Source: Bog-473 sp963706555
GTDB taxonomy: Bacteria > Actinomycetota > Acidimicrobiia > Acidimicrobiales > RAAP-2
Assembly (NCBI GenBank): GCA_963706555.1
Contig: OY970164.1
Coordinates: 124,001-188,000, forward strand
Reading direction: 5' to 3'
DNA: 64,000 bases
Shown: piece after piece, positions 38,218 to 46,807 of the stretch
How positions within the stretch are numbered: position 1 is the first letter of the stretch
Layout: every line of letters begins with the position of its first letter
Position numbers and translations under genes: made by a program
The notes under the pieces: generated by a model
The model's database searches: none
The model's input: only the letters and a program-made list of their open reading frames with translations
Told to the model about the DNA's origin: nothing

Positions 38218-38977
38218 TCACGAGCGGAGATCGATCGCCCTTTCCATCGTCTTGCCCTGCAATCGATCCTCGGCCCGTCGTGCTCCACTAGGCTGGCGTG
38301 CAGATCGCCTCTTTGCAGGGCCGTCATTTCCAGCGCCCTTGAGAAATATCTCCGTGAAGGCGGACGCCACTGTATCCGGGTCGAACTGGCCGTCCGGTCG
38401 ATACCACCGGTGTGCCCAGTTGATCATCCCAAAGAGGATGAGAGCGCAAAGCTCGGCCGGGATACTGTCTGTCATCGAGCCGTCTCTCTGCGCGTTCTCG
38501 ATGACATCTATGACGATGGCCTCGAACCGCTTTGAGGAGCGAGCGACGTCCTTCGACCACTTGTCGTTTTGGCGCGATATTCGACCCATGTCCTGGATGT
38601 AAACGAACATCTGTGGGTAGTTGCGATCAAATGACGAAACCATCTCGTAAATTCAGCGCGGCTATCTTCTCGGGACCCGAGATCGGGAGTTTGCTTACTT
38701 CCTCAGCTGTCCGCCGGTTGTCCTCGAGAACATCCCGCACGATCTCGTGCAGTAGCTCTTCCTTGCTGCCAACGTAGTAATACAGTGACGCCCGGTCAGT
38801 GTTTAGCCTGGCGGCCACGTCGTTCAAGGTCGCCGATTCGTAGCCCATCTCTCGGAACACGTCGGCAGCAACCCGGATGATCTCGAGCCGCCGGGTCGAG
38901 TAACCCAAATTGCCCTCTCGGAGCGCTGTTCGGCGCCGGCCTTCGATACCGCTCGGTTGACGTTTACTCGCTGCCAT
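38218..38977 (-). pseudogene. TetR-family transcriptional regulator, frameshifted
   Basis: The N-terminal frame (38977 down) has a TetR helix-turn-helix: RRLEIIRVAADVFREMGYES, then LNDVAARLNTDRASLYYYVG and SKEELL, and ends wrongly after ...KIAALNLRDGFVI. The next frame continues MVSSFDRNYPQMFVYIQDMG through FGMINWAHRWYRPDGQFDPD, a normal TetR C-terminal ligand domain. One base too many (or two missing) near 38640 separates them; together they make about 250 residues. It is the only TetR gene in the window and the obvious candidate reader of the GTCAAC-N6-GTTGAC sites, but no such site lies at its own start. Confidence 0.8.
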
Positions 38978-39076
38978 CTTCTGACATTACCTCGGCGGAC
39001 GCCCGCGGATTGGGAGAATGGTCAAGGCCCTCCTTCCAGCCCGGTATCCGCTGGCCGCAAACCGTCGGGTTTGCGA

Positions 39077-39934
39077 TCAAGCGTCCAGTTTGAAGACCCG
39101 GTTTGCGTTGTCCCGCAGGAACGGCCTCCAGACGTGTTCGCGCAATGGGACTTTCGGGAGCTCTTCGAATATCCTGTCCAGAGTCAGGCCGAACGGGAAG
39201 TAGCCGGCATACATGATCTTGTCGACGCCTCGCGTGTTCGCGAAGTCGACGATCGCCTTCGGATAGTACTTGGGGGCGAAAGCGTTGGTCATGTAGTAGA
39301 GGTTCGGCCACTTGAGCATGAGCTTCACTGCGAGATCCTGCCAAGGTTCAGCACCGTGTCGCATTACGATTCGCAGCTCAGGGAAGTCGTAGCAGACCTG
39401 GTCAAAGTGCATCACGTCCTGGCAAGCGGATGGCACCCGAGGCCCGCTTATCCCGGTGCTCACGGCCATCGTCAGGTCCAGATCTATGCATAGTTGATAA
39501 ATCGGATAGTACCGACGATCGCTGATCGGAACCTGCGGATTGCAACCACTAGGGAACGTCGTGACCGCCCTTATTCCGAACCGATCGACGGCTTCGCGGA
39601 TTTGGCGGATTGTCTTGGTAATCTCGTTGGGATCAATATCTATGCTCCCTCTGAAGCGATCGGCGTACTGTGCTAGAGCCTGGCGTGCCACCTCCCCATT
39701 GACCCCGACCAGGCCCACAGCGATCCCGTTGCGGTCCATCGCATCGAGAGTGACCTTTATCGGATCCGCGTCTATTCGGGCCTGGTGCACGTCCGACTTG
39801 AATAGGTAGTCAGCTGGGAAACCGGTGCCTTGGGACTGGTCGTCGCGCAGCGGCGCTCTGACTGCGTCGTATTTGGTTGGCCCCGTTTCGTGGAACCCGA
39901 TCATTAGGTCGATCACGCCGAAGTCGTTGGGCAT
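39077..39934 (-). CDS. Amidohydrolase family 2 protein
   Basis: From ATG 39934 it reads PNDFGVIDLMIGFHETGPTK; C-terminal landmarks are LRIVMRHGAEPW and VDKIMYAGYFPFGLTLDRIF, where the usual terminal Asp is replaced by Tyr/Phe. DxxIGFH replaces the common DxHxH. These losses suggest a different metal set or a non-metal member. The frame runs open to 40189 through the FAH gene, but that part is a shadow; a GTG at 39943 overlaps the FAH stop and could also be the start. It is translationally linked to FAH. Confidence 0.82.
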   Translation of the reverse strand: MPNDFGVIDLMIGFHETGPTKYDAVRAPLRDDQSQGTGFPADYLFKSDVHQARIDADPIKVTLDAMDRNGIAVGLVGVNGEVARQALAQYADRFRGSIDIDPNEITKTIRQIREAVDRFGIRAVTTFPSGCNPQVPISDRRYYPIYQLCIDLDLTMAVSTGISGPRVPSACQDVMHFDQVCYDFPELRIVMRHGAEPWQDLAVKLMLKWPNLYYMTNAFAPKYYPKAIVDFANTRGVDKIMYAGYFPFGLTLDRIFEELPKVPLREHVWRPFLRDNANRVFKLDA

Positions 39935-39939
39935 CCATG

Positions 39940-40806
39940 TCACGGCGACGCGGCAACCATCCTGTTCTCGATCACACCTATCCCTTCGATGGCGCTGCGC
40001 ACGACGTCCCCCGCTTTCAAGAAGCGCTTTGGGTTCTCTGCCACGCCCACACCGTCTGGAGTGCCAGTGAAACACAAATCGCCTGGTAGCAGAGTCGTTC
40101 GCTTCGACAGTTCCGATATGAGCGCCGGCACGGTAAAGATTAGCGACGATGTGCGCTCGCTCTGGCGGAGTTGGCCGTTGACCCAGCACTTGATCTCTAG
40201 GTCCGAGGGGTTATCGAACTCGTCGATGGTCACCAGGGATGGACCGATGGGCCCGAAGCCCGGGAAGGATTTATCCATGCCCAGCTGATGGAAGAGGCGT
40301 CCCGGAGCGAATATCTCGGGCGTGATGAGCGAGCGATCGGAGATGTCTTGTCCGACAGTAAACCCGGCGACGTAATTCCAAGCGTCAGCCTCGCTGACGT
40401 TGCGCGCCATTCTGCTAATGGCGAAGACAAGCTCGACCTCGTGATCCACGCATTCGGTGGCTAGAGGCACGTCGGATCGTGGGCCGGCGATGCAAGTCGG
40501 AGATTTGGTGAAGACCTCTAGAATCGGGTGGCTGTCAAATCCCGATTCGGCCGCGTGGGACGGGTAGTTCAAGGCCACCGCAAAGACCTGAGCTGGCCGG
40601 GGGACGGGAGCCTCAAGGCGGCTCCCGGTGAGCGGACGGCCCTGATCAGCAACGTCGTGAGTGGATAGCCAGCCCATCACGTCGTCCCACTGGTTGAACA
40701 CCGATTGGGGATCGCTGGGCAGGGCGCCGACCGAGACGCTCTCCAGATCAACATAGCGGTCCCCTACCACGAGGTTAAGCCTTCCGCTGACGTTTGCTAA
40801 CCGCAT
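39940..40806 (-). CDS. Fumarylacetoacetate hydrolase (FAH) family protein
   Basis: A 288-residue metal-dependent enzyme of the FAH group (C-C hydrolases, hydratases, decarboxylases). It has the metal motif CVDHEVELVFAI, the GQDISDR segment and FTGTPDGVG near the C-terminus. It sits between the M24-like gene (21 bp upstream) and an amidohydrolase (touching), so three genes form one minus-strand operon led by operator site 7. It probably cleaves a diketo acid. Confidence 0.93.
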   Translation of the reverse strand: MRLANVSGRLNLVVGDRYVDLESVSVGALPSDPQSVFNQWDDVMGWLSTHDVADQGRPLTGSRLEAPVPRPAQVFAVALNYPSHAAESGFDSHPILEVFTKSPTCIAGPRSDVPLATECVDHEVELVFAISRMARNVSEADAWNYVAGFTVGQDISDRSLITPEIFAPGRLFHQLGMDKSFPGFGPIGPSLVTIDEFDNPSDLEIKCWVNGQLRQSERTSSLIFTVPALISELSKRTTLLPGDLCFTGTPDGVGVAENPKRFLKAGDVVRSAIEGIGVIENRMVAASP

Positions 40807-40827
40807 CGCGCCATTCCTCTCCGTCGC

Positions 40828-42117
40828 TTAGTAGAGAAGGTCCCAGTCCCATTTGAAGAACCGTTCGCAATCGGACTGCTGGATTAGGATGATCTCCTCG
40901 AGATAGTTCCGGCTGCGTTCATGGCCGGGCACCTGAAGGTGCGCCGCGATCACCATGTTCTCCTCGAAAGTCCAGTCGTCCGGGGCGTTGGTCATGTCCC
41001 TCTCCAAGTGGTCGAGACCGAGCCCGTGGAACGAGATCCACGTTGCGTCGGCTTCCCATTGCGACAGACCACTGGCGGCCAAGCACTGGCGGGCCGCGTT
41101 TGTCACCTCGAAGATGGTGGCGCCCGCCCGCGAAACGCTGACGATCTCTCCCATCGCGGCCGCGCTCGCTCGGGCGAGGCGGGCTCCGTCGGTCGATGCG
41201 TTACCGCCGACGACCCAAGTCTTGCCTCCATCCCAGCAGTAATGGTGGAGCGTCCCGTGACAGTCCCACATGATCTGCATTCCTTCTTCGAGTACGTAGT
41301 CCTCTAGATGGCTCTGGTTGTAGAAGGCCTGGCTCGGGTCGCGCGGGTTCCCCACCACGGTCGCACCCGGGTCGCGGATAAAGCCACCCAGAGTCACTGC
41401 CTCGATGTCGTAGCGGTGGTACATATCTCGAAGCGTCGCGCCCGGCTCCCAGGACGCCACCGTTTGACTCAGGGCCTGCTCGTTGATCTGTGTGGCCCGA
41501 CGCATAATCTCGATCTCGCCAGGCGTCTTCGCCGACCGTGCCCACTTCATCGCACCTCGACAGTCGACTGGCGTTACCGTCGGAATCTTGGCCGCTACCA
41601 CTCCGGCGAACTCGGGTACATCGAAACCGATCGATCCGTGTAGCCCGAGGTCGTCGAGAGCGCCACGAACCGCGTCTATCAGCCCGGTTGGGCAGAAGCC
41701 TGCGCGCAGCCGCTCTAGATACGGCTCGGGCGCGGTGCCGCCGATGTGACGTTCGAGGGCCTCGCTGGGATCACCACCCGGGAAGATAGCCACCCCCGAC
41801 CGGTGGTAGGGACGTCGATCCTCGATCCAGGTGGGGATGGTGGCAAAGTACGGCCCGTCGTGCTCAGTGTGAAGCATAATCGGATGGTCTGGGGTGTCCT
41901 TCGAAAGGACGACGATCGCGTTTCCGTCATCTTCGGAATGGGCAGAGTTTGAGGCGGGCCCGAAACCACTTGTGTAGAAGACGTTCACCCGAGACTTGAG
42001 GACGAGTCCAACGACGCCACGCTGCTCCATCATCTGTAACAGACGACCGTGATTGCACAGCTGAGCCGGTAGCTCTTCGAACTTGGGGGCACGGATCGAG
42101 GGCCTATCGAACCTCAA
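40828..42117 (-). CDS. M24-like (Xaa-Pro peptidase/creatinase fold) protein with an altered metal ligand
   Basis: The 429-residue protein has the N-terminal creatinase domain (RLLQMMEQRGVVGLVLKSRV, NVFYTSGF) and the pita-bread domain (AMKWARSAKTPGEIEIMRRA). Ligand motifs are WDCHG and, 11 residues later, WDGGKTW (two Asp), FHGLGLDH (His) and LEEIIL (Glu). The first Glu, normally in MVFTIEP, is His here (MVIAAHLQV). Standard peptidase activity is therefore doubtful; a creatinase- or lyase-like hydrolysis of a pathway intermediate is possible. A decayed copy of its N-terminus lies at 16208-16318. Confidence 0.85.
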   Translation of the reverse strand: MRFDRPSIRAPKFEELPAQLCNHGRLLQMMEQRGVVGLVLKSRVNVFYTSGFGPASNSAHSEDDGNAIVVLSKDTPDHPIMLHTEHDGPYFATIPTWIEDRRPYHRSGVAIFPGGDPSEALERHIGGTAPEPYLERLRAGFCPTGLIDAVRGALDDLGLHGSIGFDVPEFAGVVAAKIPTVTPVDCRGAMKWARSAKTPGEIEIMRRATQINEQALSQTVASWEPGATLRDMYHRYDIEAVTLGGFIRDPGATVVGNPRDPSQAFYNQSHLEDYVLEEGMQIMWDCHGTLHHYCWDGGKTWVVGGNASTDGARLARASAAAMGEIVSVSRAGATIFEVTNAARQCLAASGLSQWEADATWISFHGLGLDHLERDMTNAPDDWTFEENMVIAAHLQVPGHERSRNYLEEIILIQQSDCERFFKWDWDLLY

Positions 42118-42227
42118 TGATATTTACCTCTCTACTCTATGGAAACCGAAACCAAAAGGTGCGCAATATCGATAGCTTCCCACGCTTAACCAGAAGCCAC
42201 CACATCAATCTCGTAAGGACTTTGGTC

Positions 42228-42276
42228 AAATTAACAGAGTAGCGCACATTCGTCAACTCGCGAGTTGACGAATGTG
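42228..42276 (-). promoter_or_regulatory. Operator-promoter, site 7, a 32-bp perfect palindrome
   Basis: GTCAAC-TCGCGA-GTTGAC (42252-42269) is the centre of a fully palindromic 32-bp sequence (42245-42276). On the minus strand TTGACG, 17 bp, TAATTT (42233-42228) faces the M24-FAH-amidohydrolase operon starting at 42117. Confidence 0.78.
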
Positions 42277-42328
42277 GCGACCGCCTCGCGGCGTTATAAA
42301 GGACGGGCTCCGCTACACGCTAGCTTCT

Positions 42329-42337
42329 TCACGATGG
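42329..42337. repeat. IS256 target-site duplication, left (TCACGATGG)
   Basis: This sequence is repeated exactly at 46042-46050 on the other side of the element. Eight bases (CACGATGG) suffice if the ends are aligned symmetrically. Confidence 0.82.
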
Positions 42338-43648
42338 GGTTAAGTCCCAACAAGTGGTGTACGAGTTGATCGGAGTATCGGTCGAGAAACCGGCCCCCTG
42401 ATTGCCCCCGAGAGGCGATATCTCAAGGCCCTTGGCACTTTGGTGCCCGAGGATCCCCCAGACGCGACGGTCACCGCGTCAACCTCAAGAAGCAGTTTCC
42501 ACACAACAACTTGAGGAGGATCACGGTGAACGTCCCGACCACTATCGACGCGGCAGCCTGGCTTGGCAAGTACCTCGAGGGCGCCGACGGCGACACGGAC
42601 TTGGCTCAGGCCATGCTGGCCGCGTTCGCCGAGGCGCTCATGAGCGCTGAGGCGTCCATGCAGTGCGGAGCCGCTTATGGCGAGCGGACCCCCGAGCGGG
42701 AGAACTCGCGCAACGGCTATCGCCTGCGGCCTTGGGACACGAGAGTCGGCTCGATCGATCTGGCCGTTCCCAAGCTGCGCCGAGGCGTCTACAGCCCCGA
42801 GTTCGTGCTCCAGCCCCGCCGGCGGGCCGAACAGGCCTTGGTCGCAGTCATCTGTGCGGCCTATGTGGAGGGGGTCTCGACGAGGAGGGTCGACGACCTG
42901 GTCAAGGCCATGGGGATCGACGGGATCTCAAAATCCGAGGTCTCCCGCATGGCGGCCGCTCTCGACAAGGTGGTGACCGAGTTCAAAGAGCGCCCCTTGA
43001 GCGAGGGGCCCTACCGGTATTTGTGGATCGACGCGCTCGGTGCGCCACGAGGCGCCGAATGACCGGGTGGGAGGAAAGGACCCACCTGCGGCCTGTCGCA
43101 GCAGGCCGCTGAAGCTGGAGGCAGCCTGACCCTGGAGACGCAGGGGAAGGTGGGAGCAGCCTCGACAACGACGGAACGGATCGGCACTGTCAGACGATCC
43201 GGGTTCGGCAAGCAAGACGGAAAGGTGCAATACGTATGAACCAGTGGTGGAACCCCCTCAAGCGAAGAACACCGGCTCAAAACCTGGCAGATCTGGGCCG
43301 GGCAGCAGCAAACCGAGAGCCCGATGTAGCCGGGCGAACGGATCGGCGTCGGCAAAAGTGCTGTCGTCGTCGGGGCCACGAGGAAAGCCTGCGGCGTACT
43401 TGTGGATGGGCTGCAGGGGAAAAGCTGGGCACCACCCCCGTCGACCGGTCAGCGGTGAACGTGGGAACCACCTCGGGGCCGCCCTCCCCGCCGACCAGCC
43501 AGGTCGGAAGCGGGCAGGCTCGTCGTCAGCTGTTGGCCCCGAGGTGGGGCGGAGTCCTCGTAGTAGTCCGAGGTCGGGAAAGCCGACCACATGGCGAAGG
43601 AGGACAGCGAGACCGCAGTGATGGGATTGGCACGCCAGGAGGTCGGCG

Positions 43649-45088
43649 GTGAACACCGACGCGCCGTGGCCAGAGCCGCAAATGGCCTGGATACGGGTAC
43701 TGGGAATCCAGACCAAGCTGCACCAGTGGGCTGCCGACGCCCCGAACCGTCGGTTCTGTGACCTCTACAACCTCGTGTGTGATCCGGCCGTGTTGCTTGA
43801 AGCATGGCGTCGGGTCCGGGGCAACAGGGGCAGCCGCTCGGCGGGCGTGGACGGCCAGAGTGCCTACTACGTCGAGACCGAGCGGGGCGTCGAGGTATTT
43901 CTCGACGACCTGCGAGCCGACTTGAAGGCTCGCAGGTTCCAGCCCCTCCCCGTGCGGGAACGGATGATCCCAAAGGCGTCGGGAAAGCTCCGCCGCCTCG
44001 GCATCCCGACTGTGCGGGATCGGGTGGTGCAAGCCGCCCTCAAGCTGGTACTCGAACCGATCTTCGAGGCGGACTTCAAGCCGTGCAGCTACGGCTTCCG
44101 CCCGAAGCGCCGAGCGCAGGACGCCATTGCCGAGATTCACTTTCTCTGTTCTCGCTCTTATGAGTGGGTGCTTGAAGGTGACATCACGGCATGCTTCGAC
44201 GAGATCGACCACACGGCCCTCATGGGTCGCGTGCGACACCGGATCGGAGACAAGCGCGTCCTCGCCTTGGTGAAGGCGTTCCTTCACGCCGGCATCCTTT
44301 CTGAGGATGGCGTCGAAAGGGACACGGTTGCCGGCACGCCCCAAGGCGGGATCCTCTCACCGCTGCTTTCCAACGTTGCACTCTCTGTCCTGGACGAATA
44401 TTTCGCCGAGGCCTGGGAGCGCTTCGGAGGCACCTCGGCCAAGCGACAACAGCACCGGCTCAAGGGTCTGCCGACCTACCGTCTCGTCCGCTATGCGGAT
44501 GATTTCGTGGTGGTCGTGGCGGGCACAAGTGCCGATGCCGAGACGCTCAAGGCCGAAACGGCAGCGATCCTCTCGACCGTCGGGCTCCGCCTGGCAGAAG
44601 AGAAGACGAGGATTGTCCACATTGACGAGGGCTTCGACTTTTTGGGCTTCCGCATCCAGCGGCAGATCAAGCGAGGCACGCAGAAGCGCTACGTCTACAC
44701 CTACCCTTCGAAGAAGTCATTGGCTTCAGTGAAGTCCAAGGTGCGCAGCGCCACGAGGGGGTCAACGGACCAGTCGCTCATCGTCATCTTGCACCGGTTG
44801 AATCCGGTGTTGAGGGGATGGACCAACTACTTCCGATACGGCGTGTCGAAGGCAACATTCAGTTATCTCCGGGCGTTTCTATGGCGCCGGGTGATCTGCT
44901 GGATACGCCGCAAGCATGGCCGCATCGCCTGGAAGGAGCTCCGACGCCGCTACCTCTCTGGGTGGTGGCCGGCGGAGGGTGAAGTGACGCTGTTCAATCC
45001 GAGCGCCGTAGTGGTGAGCCGCTACCGCTATCGGGCGAATCGCATCCCAACGCCTTGGACGACCATGACGGAACAGGACGTCGCATAG
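43649..45088 (+). CDS. ltrA: Group II intron reverse transcriptase/maturase
   Basis: A 479-residue LtrA-like protein that aids splicing and copies the intron RNA into DNA. RT motifs are visible: RRLGIPTVRDRVVQAALKLV, EGDITACFD (D178 and D182 area), GTPQGGILSPLL (229-240) and the catalytic YADD (282-285). The maturase (domain X) part is at about 385-450 (RGWTNYFRYG). No HNH endonuclease domain follows, so the intron should retrohome by an endonuclease-independent route. The start is a GTG at 43649. Confidence 0.93.
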   Translation: MNTDAPWPEPQMAWIRVLGIQTKLHQWAADAPNRRFCDLYNLVCDPAVLLEAWRRVRGNRGSRSAGVDGQSAYYVETERGVEVFLDDLRADLKARRFQPLPVRERMIPKASGKLRRLGIPTVRDRVVQAALKLVLEPIFEADFKPCSYGFRPKRRAQDAIAEIHFLCSRSYEWVLEGDITACFDEIDHTALMGRVRHRIGDKRVLALVKAFLHAGILSEDGVERDTVAGTPQGGILSPLLSNVALSVLDEYFAEAWERFGGTSAKRQQHRLKGLPTYRLVRYADDFVVVVAGTSADAETLKAETAAILSTVGLRLAEEKTRIVHIDEGFDFLGFRIQRQIKRGTQKRYVYTYPSKKSLASVKSKVRSATRGSTDQSLIVILHRLNPVLRGWTNYFRYGVSKATFSYLRAFLWRRVICWIRRKHGRIAWKELRRRYLSGWWPAEGEVTLFNPSAVVVSRYRYRANRIPTPWTTMTEQDVA

Positions 45089-45109
45089 TCCGTTGCATGG
45101 GCTCGTGGA

Positions 45110-45143
45110 GAGCCGGATGCGGTGCAAGCCGCACGTCCGGTTC
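45110..45143 (+). ncRNA. Group II intron domain V hairpin
   Basis: This 34-nt hairpin starts GAGCCGG and ends CCGGTTC (lower stem), with an upper stem TGCGG/CCGCA closing a small loop. The AGC catalytic triad is present in the 5' strand. It lies about 20 nt after the maturase stop and about 65 nt before the intron end, the normal place. Confidence 0.88.
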
Positions 45144-46041
45144 GGAGGGGCGGGCCGGGGAAACGACCAGCCGAGATGCTGGCACCGCGCCTCGGTCCGA
45201 CCCCCTACACCCAGCGGGTGCGCGAAGGAGGCCGGGTGGTCAACGTCTCGGCCGTCATCGCCACCGCCGTCAACGCCGAGGGCCGGCGTGAGATCATCGG
45301 CTTCGAAATCGCCACCACCGAAGACACCGCGGCGTGGACGGCCTTCTTGCGGGCTTTGGTGGCCCGGGGCCTCAGCGGCGTCGAGCTCGTCATCTCCGAC
45401 GCCCACGGGGGCATCAAGGCGGCTATCGCCCAGGTCTTCTCCGATGCCTCCTGGCAACGGTGTCGAACCCATTTCATGGCCAACCTGGCCTCTCGGTGCG
45501 CCAAGGGCAACTGGCCCATGATCGCTACCTTGGTGCGCTCGATCTTCGAGCAGCCCGACCGTGACACCACCTGGAGTCAGCTGGCCGACGTCACCGACAA
45601 GTTGACCCAGGCCGGCTTCGTCGACGTGGTGACCTACCTGCTCGACGCCGCTGACGACATCTTGGCCTTTAGTGCCTTCCCTGCCGAGCACTGGCCCAAG
45701 ATCAGAAGCAATAACCCCCAGGAGCGCATCAACACGGAGATCCGACGACGCACCGACGTCGTTGGGATCTTCCCCAACCGAGCCGCCGTTACCCGGCTCG
45801 TCGGAGCCCTCTTGGCCGAGCAGACCGACGAGTGGGCCATCACCAAGCGCTACATGAGCGCCGAGTCGCTCAAGACCCACAAGGTGCTCGACCCCTCACC
45901 CGAGGACCCACGGCCGGCCATCGACGCCGCCGGGAAGGAGGCCGTCACCGACAGCGCAACATAGGATCACGAACCACAGAACAGGTTGATGCGAGGGACG
46001 TCGCACCTCGGAACCTCGTACACCACCCATCGGGACTCAAC

Positions 46042-46050
46042 TCACGATGG
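46042..46050. repeat. IS256 target-site duplication, right (TCACGATGG)
   Basis: This is the partner of 42329-42337. IS256 elements are known to duplicate 8-9 bp. Confidence 0.82.
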
Positions 46051-46386
46051 TAGTAGTCACACTTTGTCCAAGCTGGCGCCTTCGTTCGAGCCGTCCACTC
46101 GCCGAGTGCGGACCCAAGAGTACCTGCTTGCCACGACGTGGGCTGTGAGGAATGGCTGAGCTGATTGCAACGACCGCTTGAACACGCCGGCGCTTTTCGC
46201 GGCTTTCTCGCCGTCGAGGTCATTACCAATTCGCCGAAGCGCCCGTTCTGTGCTCCGGGGGGCGTCCCCACTTTTCAGGCACGTCTGGGCTATGGCCTAA
46301 CTCGGCCACGGATGGCTTTCGCTGGACGCCGCGCCCGCGCGCTTACTGATGTGTAGCAGGACGCAATCTGTTCGTTTTGGATCTCG
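46051..46386. other. Degenerate DNA right of the IS256 element
   Basis: No gene is supported here. Confidence 0.35.
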
Positions 46387-46590
46387 ACGCTTTCTCCACC
46401 GTGCTGGCGAGCCTCGAAAGATTGCCTGGAGGCGACCGGCGCCACCGAGGTGGCGTTCGCTATCCCGTGCCATTCTGTCAATCAGGTGTTCCCGATCATC
46501 GAGTATCTGACCAAATTTGTATCGGCCTGTGGGCTCATGCCGTTCACCCTTCTTGCCGCCTGCGACGCCACTAACTCTGCCGTACCAGGC
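46387..46590 (+). pseudogene. Coding-like fragment of unknown family
   Basis: One plus frame reads KDCLEATGATEVAFAIPCHS, VNQVFPIIEYLTKFVSACGL and MPFTLLAACDATNSAV without stops, with a protein-like composition, but lacks a start and breaks off into the next relic. I do not recognise the family. Confidence 0.3.
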
Positions 46591-46700
46591 AGGTCAGCAC
46601 CAGTTCGAGCAGTTCCTTTTCATTAAAGCCAGGCTTCGTCGGTGATCGTGATGGTCCCGACGAACTCCCCCGTCGACACGACTAACGACTCCCCCCGGAC
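46590..46700 (-). pseudogene. Relic of a CMD/AhpD-like gene
   Basis: Minus-strand pieces read TITITDEAW and FNEKELLELVLTC, matching TATITDKTW and FSEKELLELVLTAAWYGC of the CMD-like gene at 60.5-61.1 kb, with an internal deletion. It is a short decayed duplicate. Confidence 0.65.
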
Positions 46701-46807
46701 AACAGGTCGTTGTCCGATCACGGAACTGACACCCACTTCGAACCGGTGCCCCTGCCCTTGCGTTTCGAACCCCGTCGCCAGGCCTTGCCCAAGCAGGTTT
46801 CCTCAGC

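Larger units (their letters stand above)
43040..45208 (+). mobile_element. Group II intron
   Basis: The 5' end GTGCGCC fits the GUGYG rule and the 3' end ...CCCCCTAC fits the AY rule. It carries a reverse transcriptase/maturase gene and ends with a textbook domain V. The 5' boundary is uncertain by one base: starting at GTGCG (43040) leaves an extra G in the exon, whereas starting at 43039 keeps the transposase in frame. It has the size usual for ORF-bearing group II introns and lies in the sense orientation of its host gene. Confidence 0.85.
42526..45964 (+). pseudogene. IS256 transposase gene interrupted by a group II intron
   Basis: The first exon starts at GTG 42526 behind GAGGAGG and covers the N-terminal half: NSRNGYRLRPWDTRVGSIDL and ending YRYLWIDAL. 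The second exon resumes at 45209 with TQRVREGGRVVNVSAVIATA and contains VISDAHGGIKAAIAQVF, HFMANLASR and RRRTDVVGIFPN before the stop at 45964. WIDAL+TQRVREGG is the normal IS256 sequence, so precise removal of the intron would restore about 425 residues with the DDE residues (WIDAL, VISDAHGG, and a Glu near SNNPQERIN). The gene is non-functional unless the intron splices. Confidence 0.87.
42338..46042 (+). mobile_element. IS256-family element carrying a group II intron
   Basis: The element is bounded by inverted repeats: the left begins GGTTAAGTCCCAACAAGTGG and the right, read inward, AGTTGAGTCCCGATGGGTGG, both continuing TGTACGAG. An 8-9-bp direct repeat (T)CACGATGG flanks it at 42329-42337 and 46042-46050. 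The transposase gene fills the inside but is interrupted by a 2.17-kb group II intron, so the total is 3.7 kb rather than about 1.5 kb. It inserted between the palindromic operator of the M24 operon and the SDR at 46.8 kb. Confidence 0.88.

Noticed and set aside
38627..38643. Programmed frameshift in the TetR gene
   Set aside because: No slippery heptamer or following hairpin is visible at the overlap; a plain indel is more likely.
43526..44344. 272-residue minus-strand open frame
   Set aside because: It is antisense to the intron reverse transcriptase.
44879..45880. 333-residue minus-strand open frame
   Set aside because: It runs antisense through the intron end and the IS256 second exon; both plus-strand features are certain.
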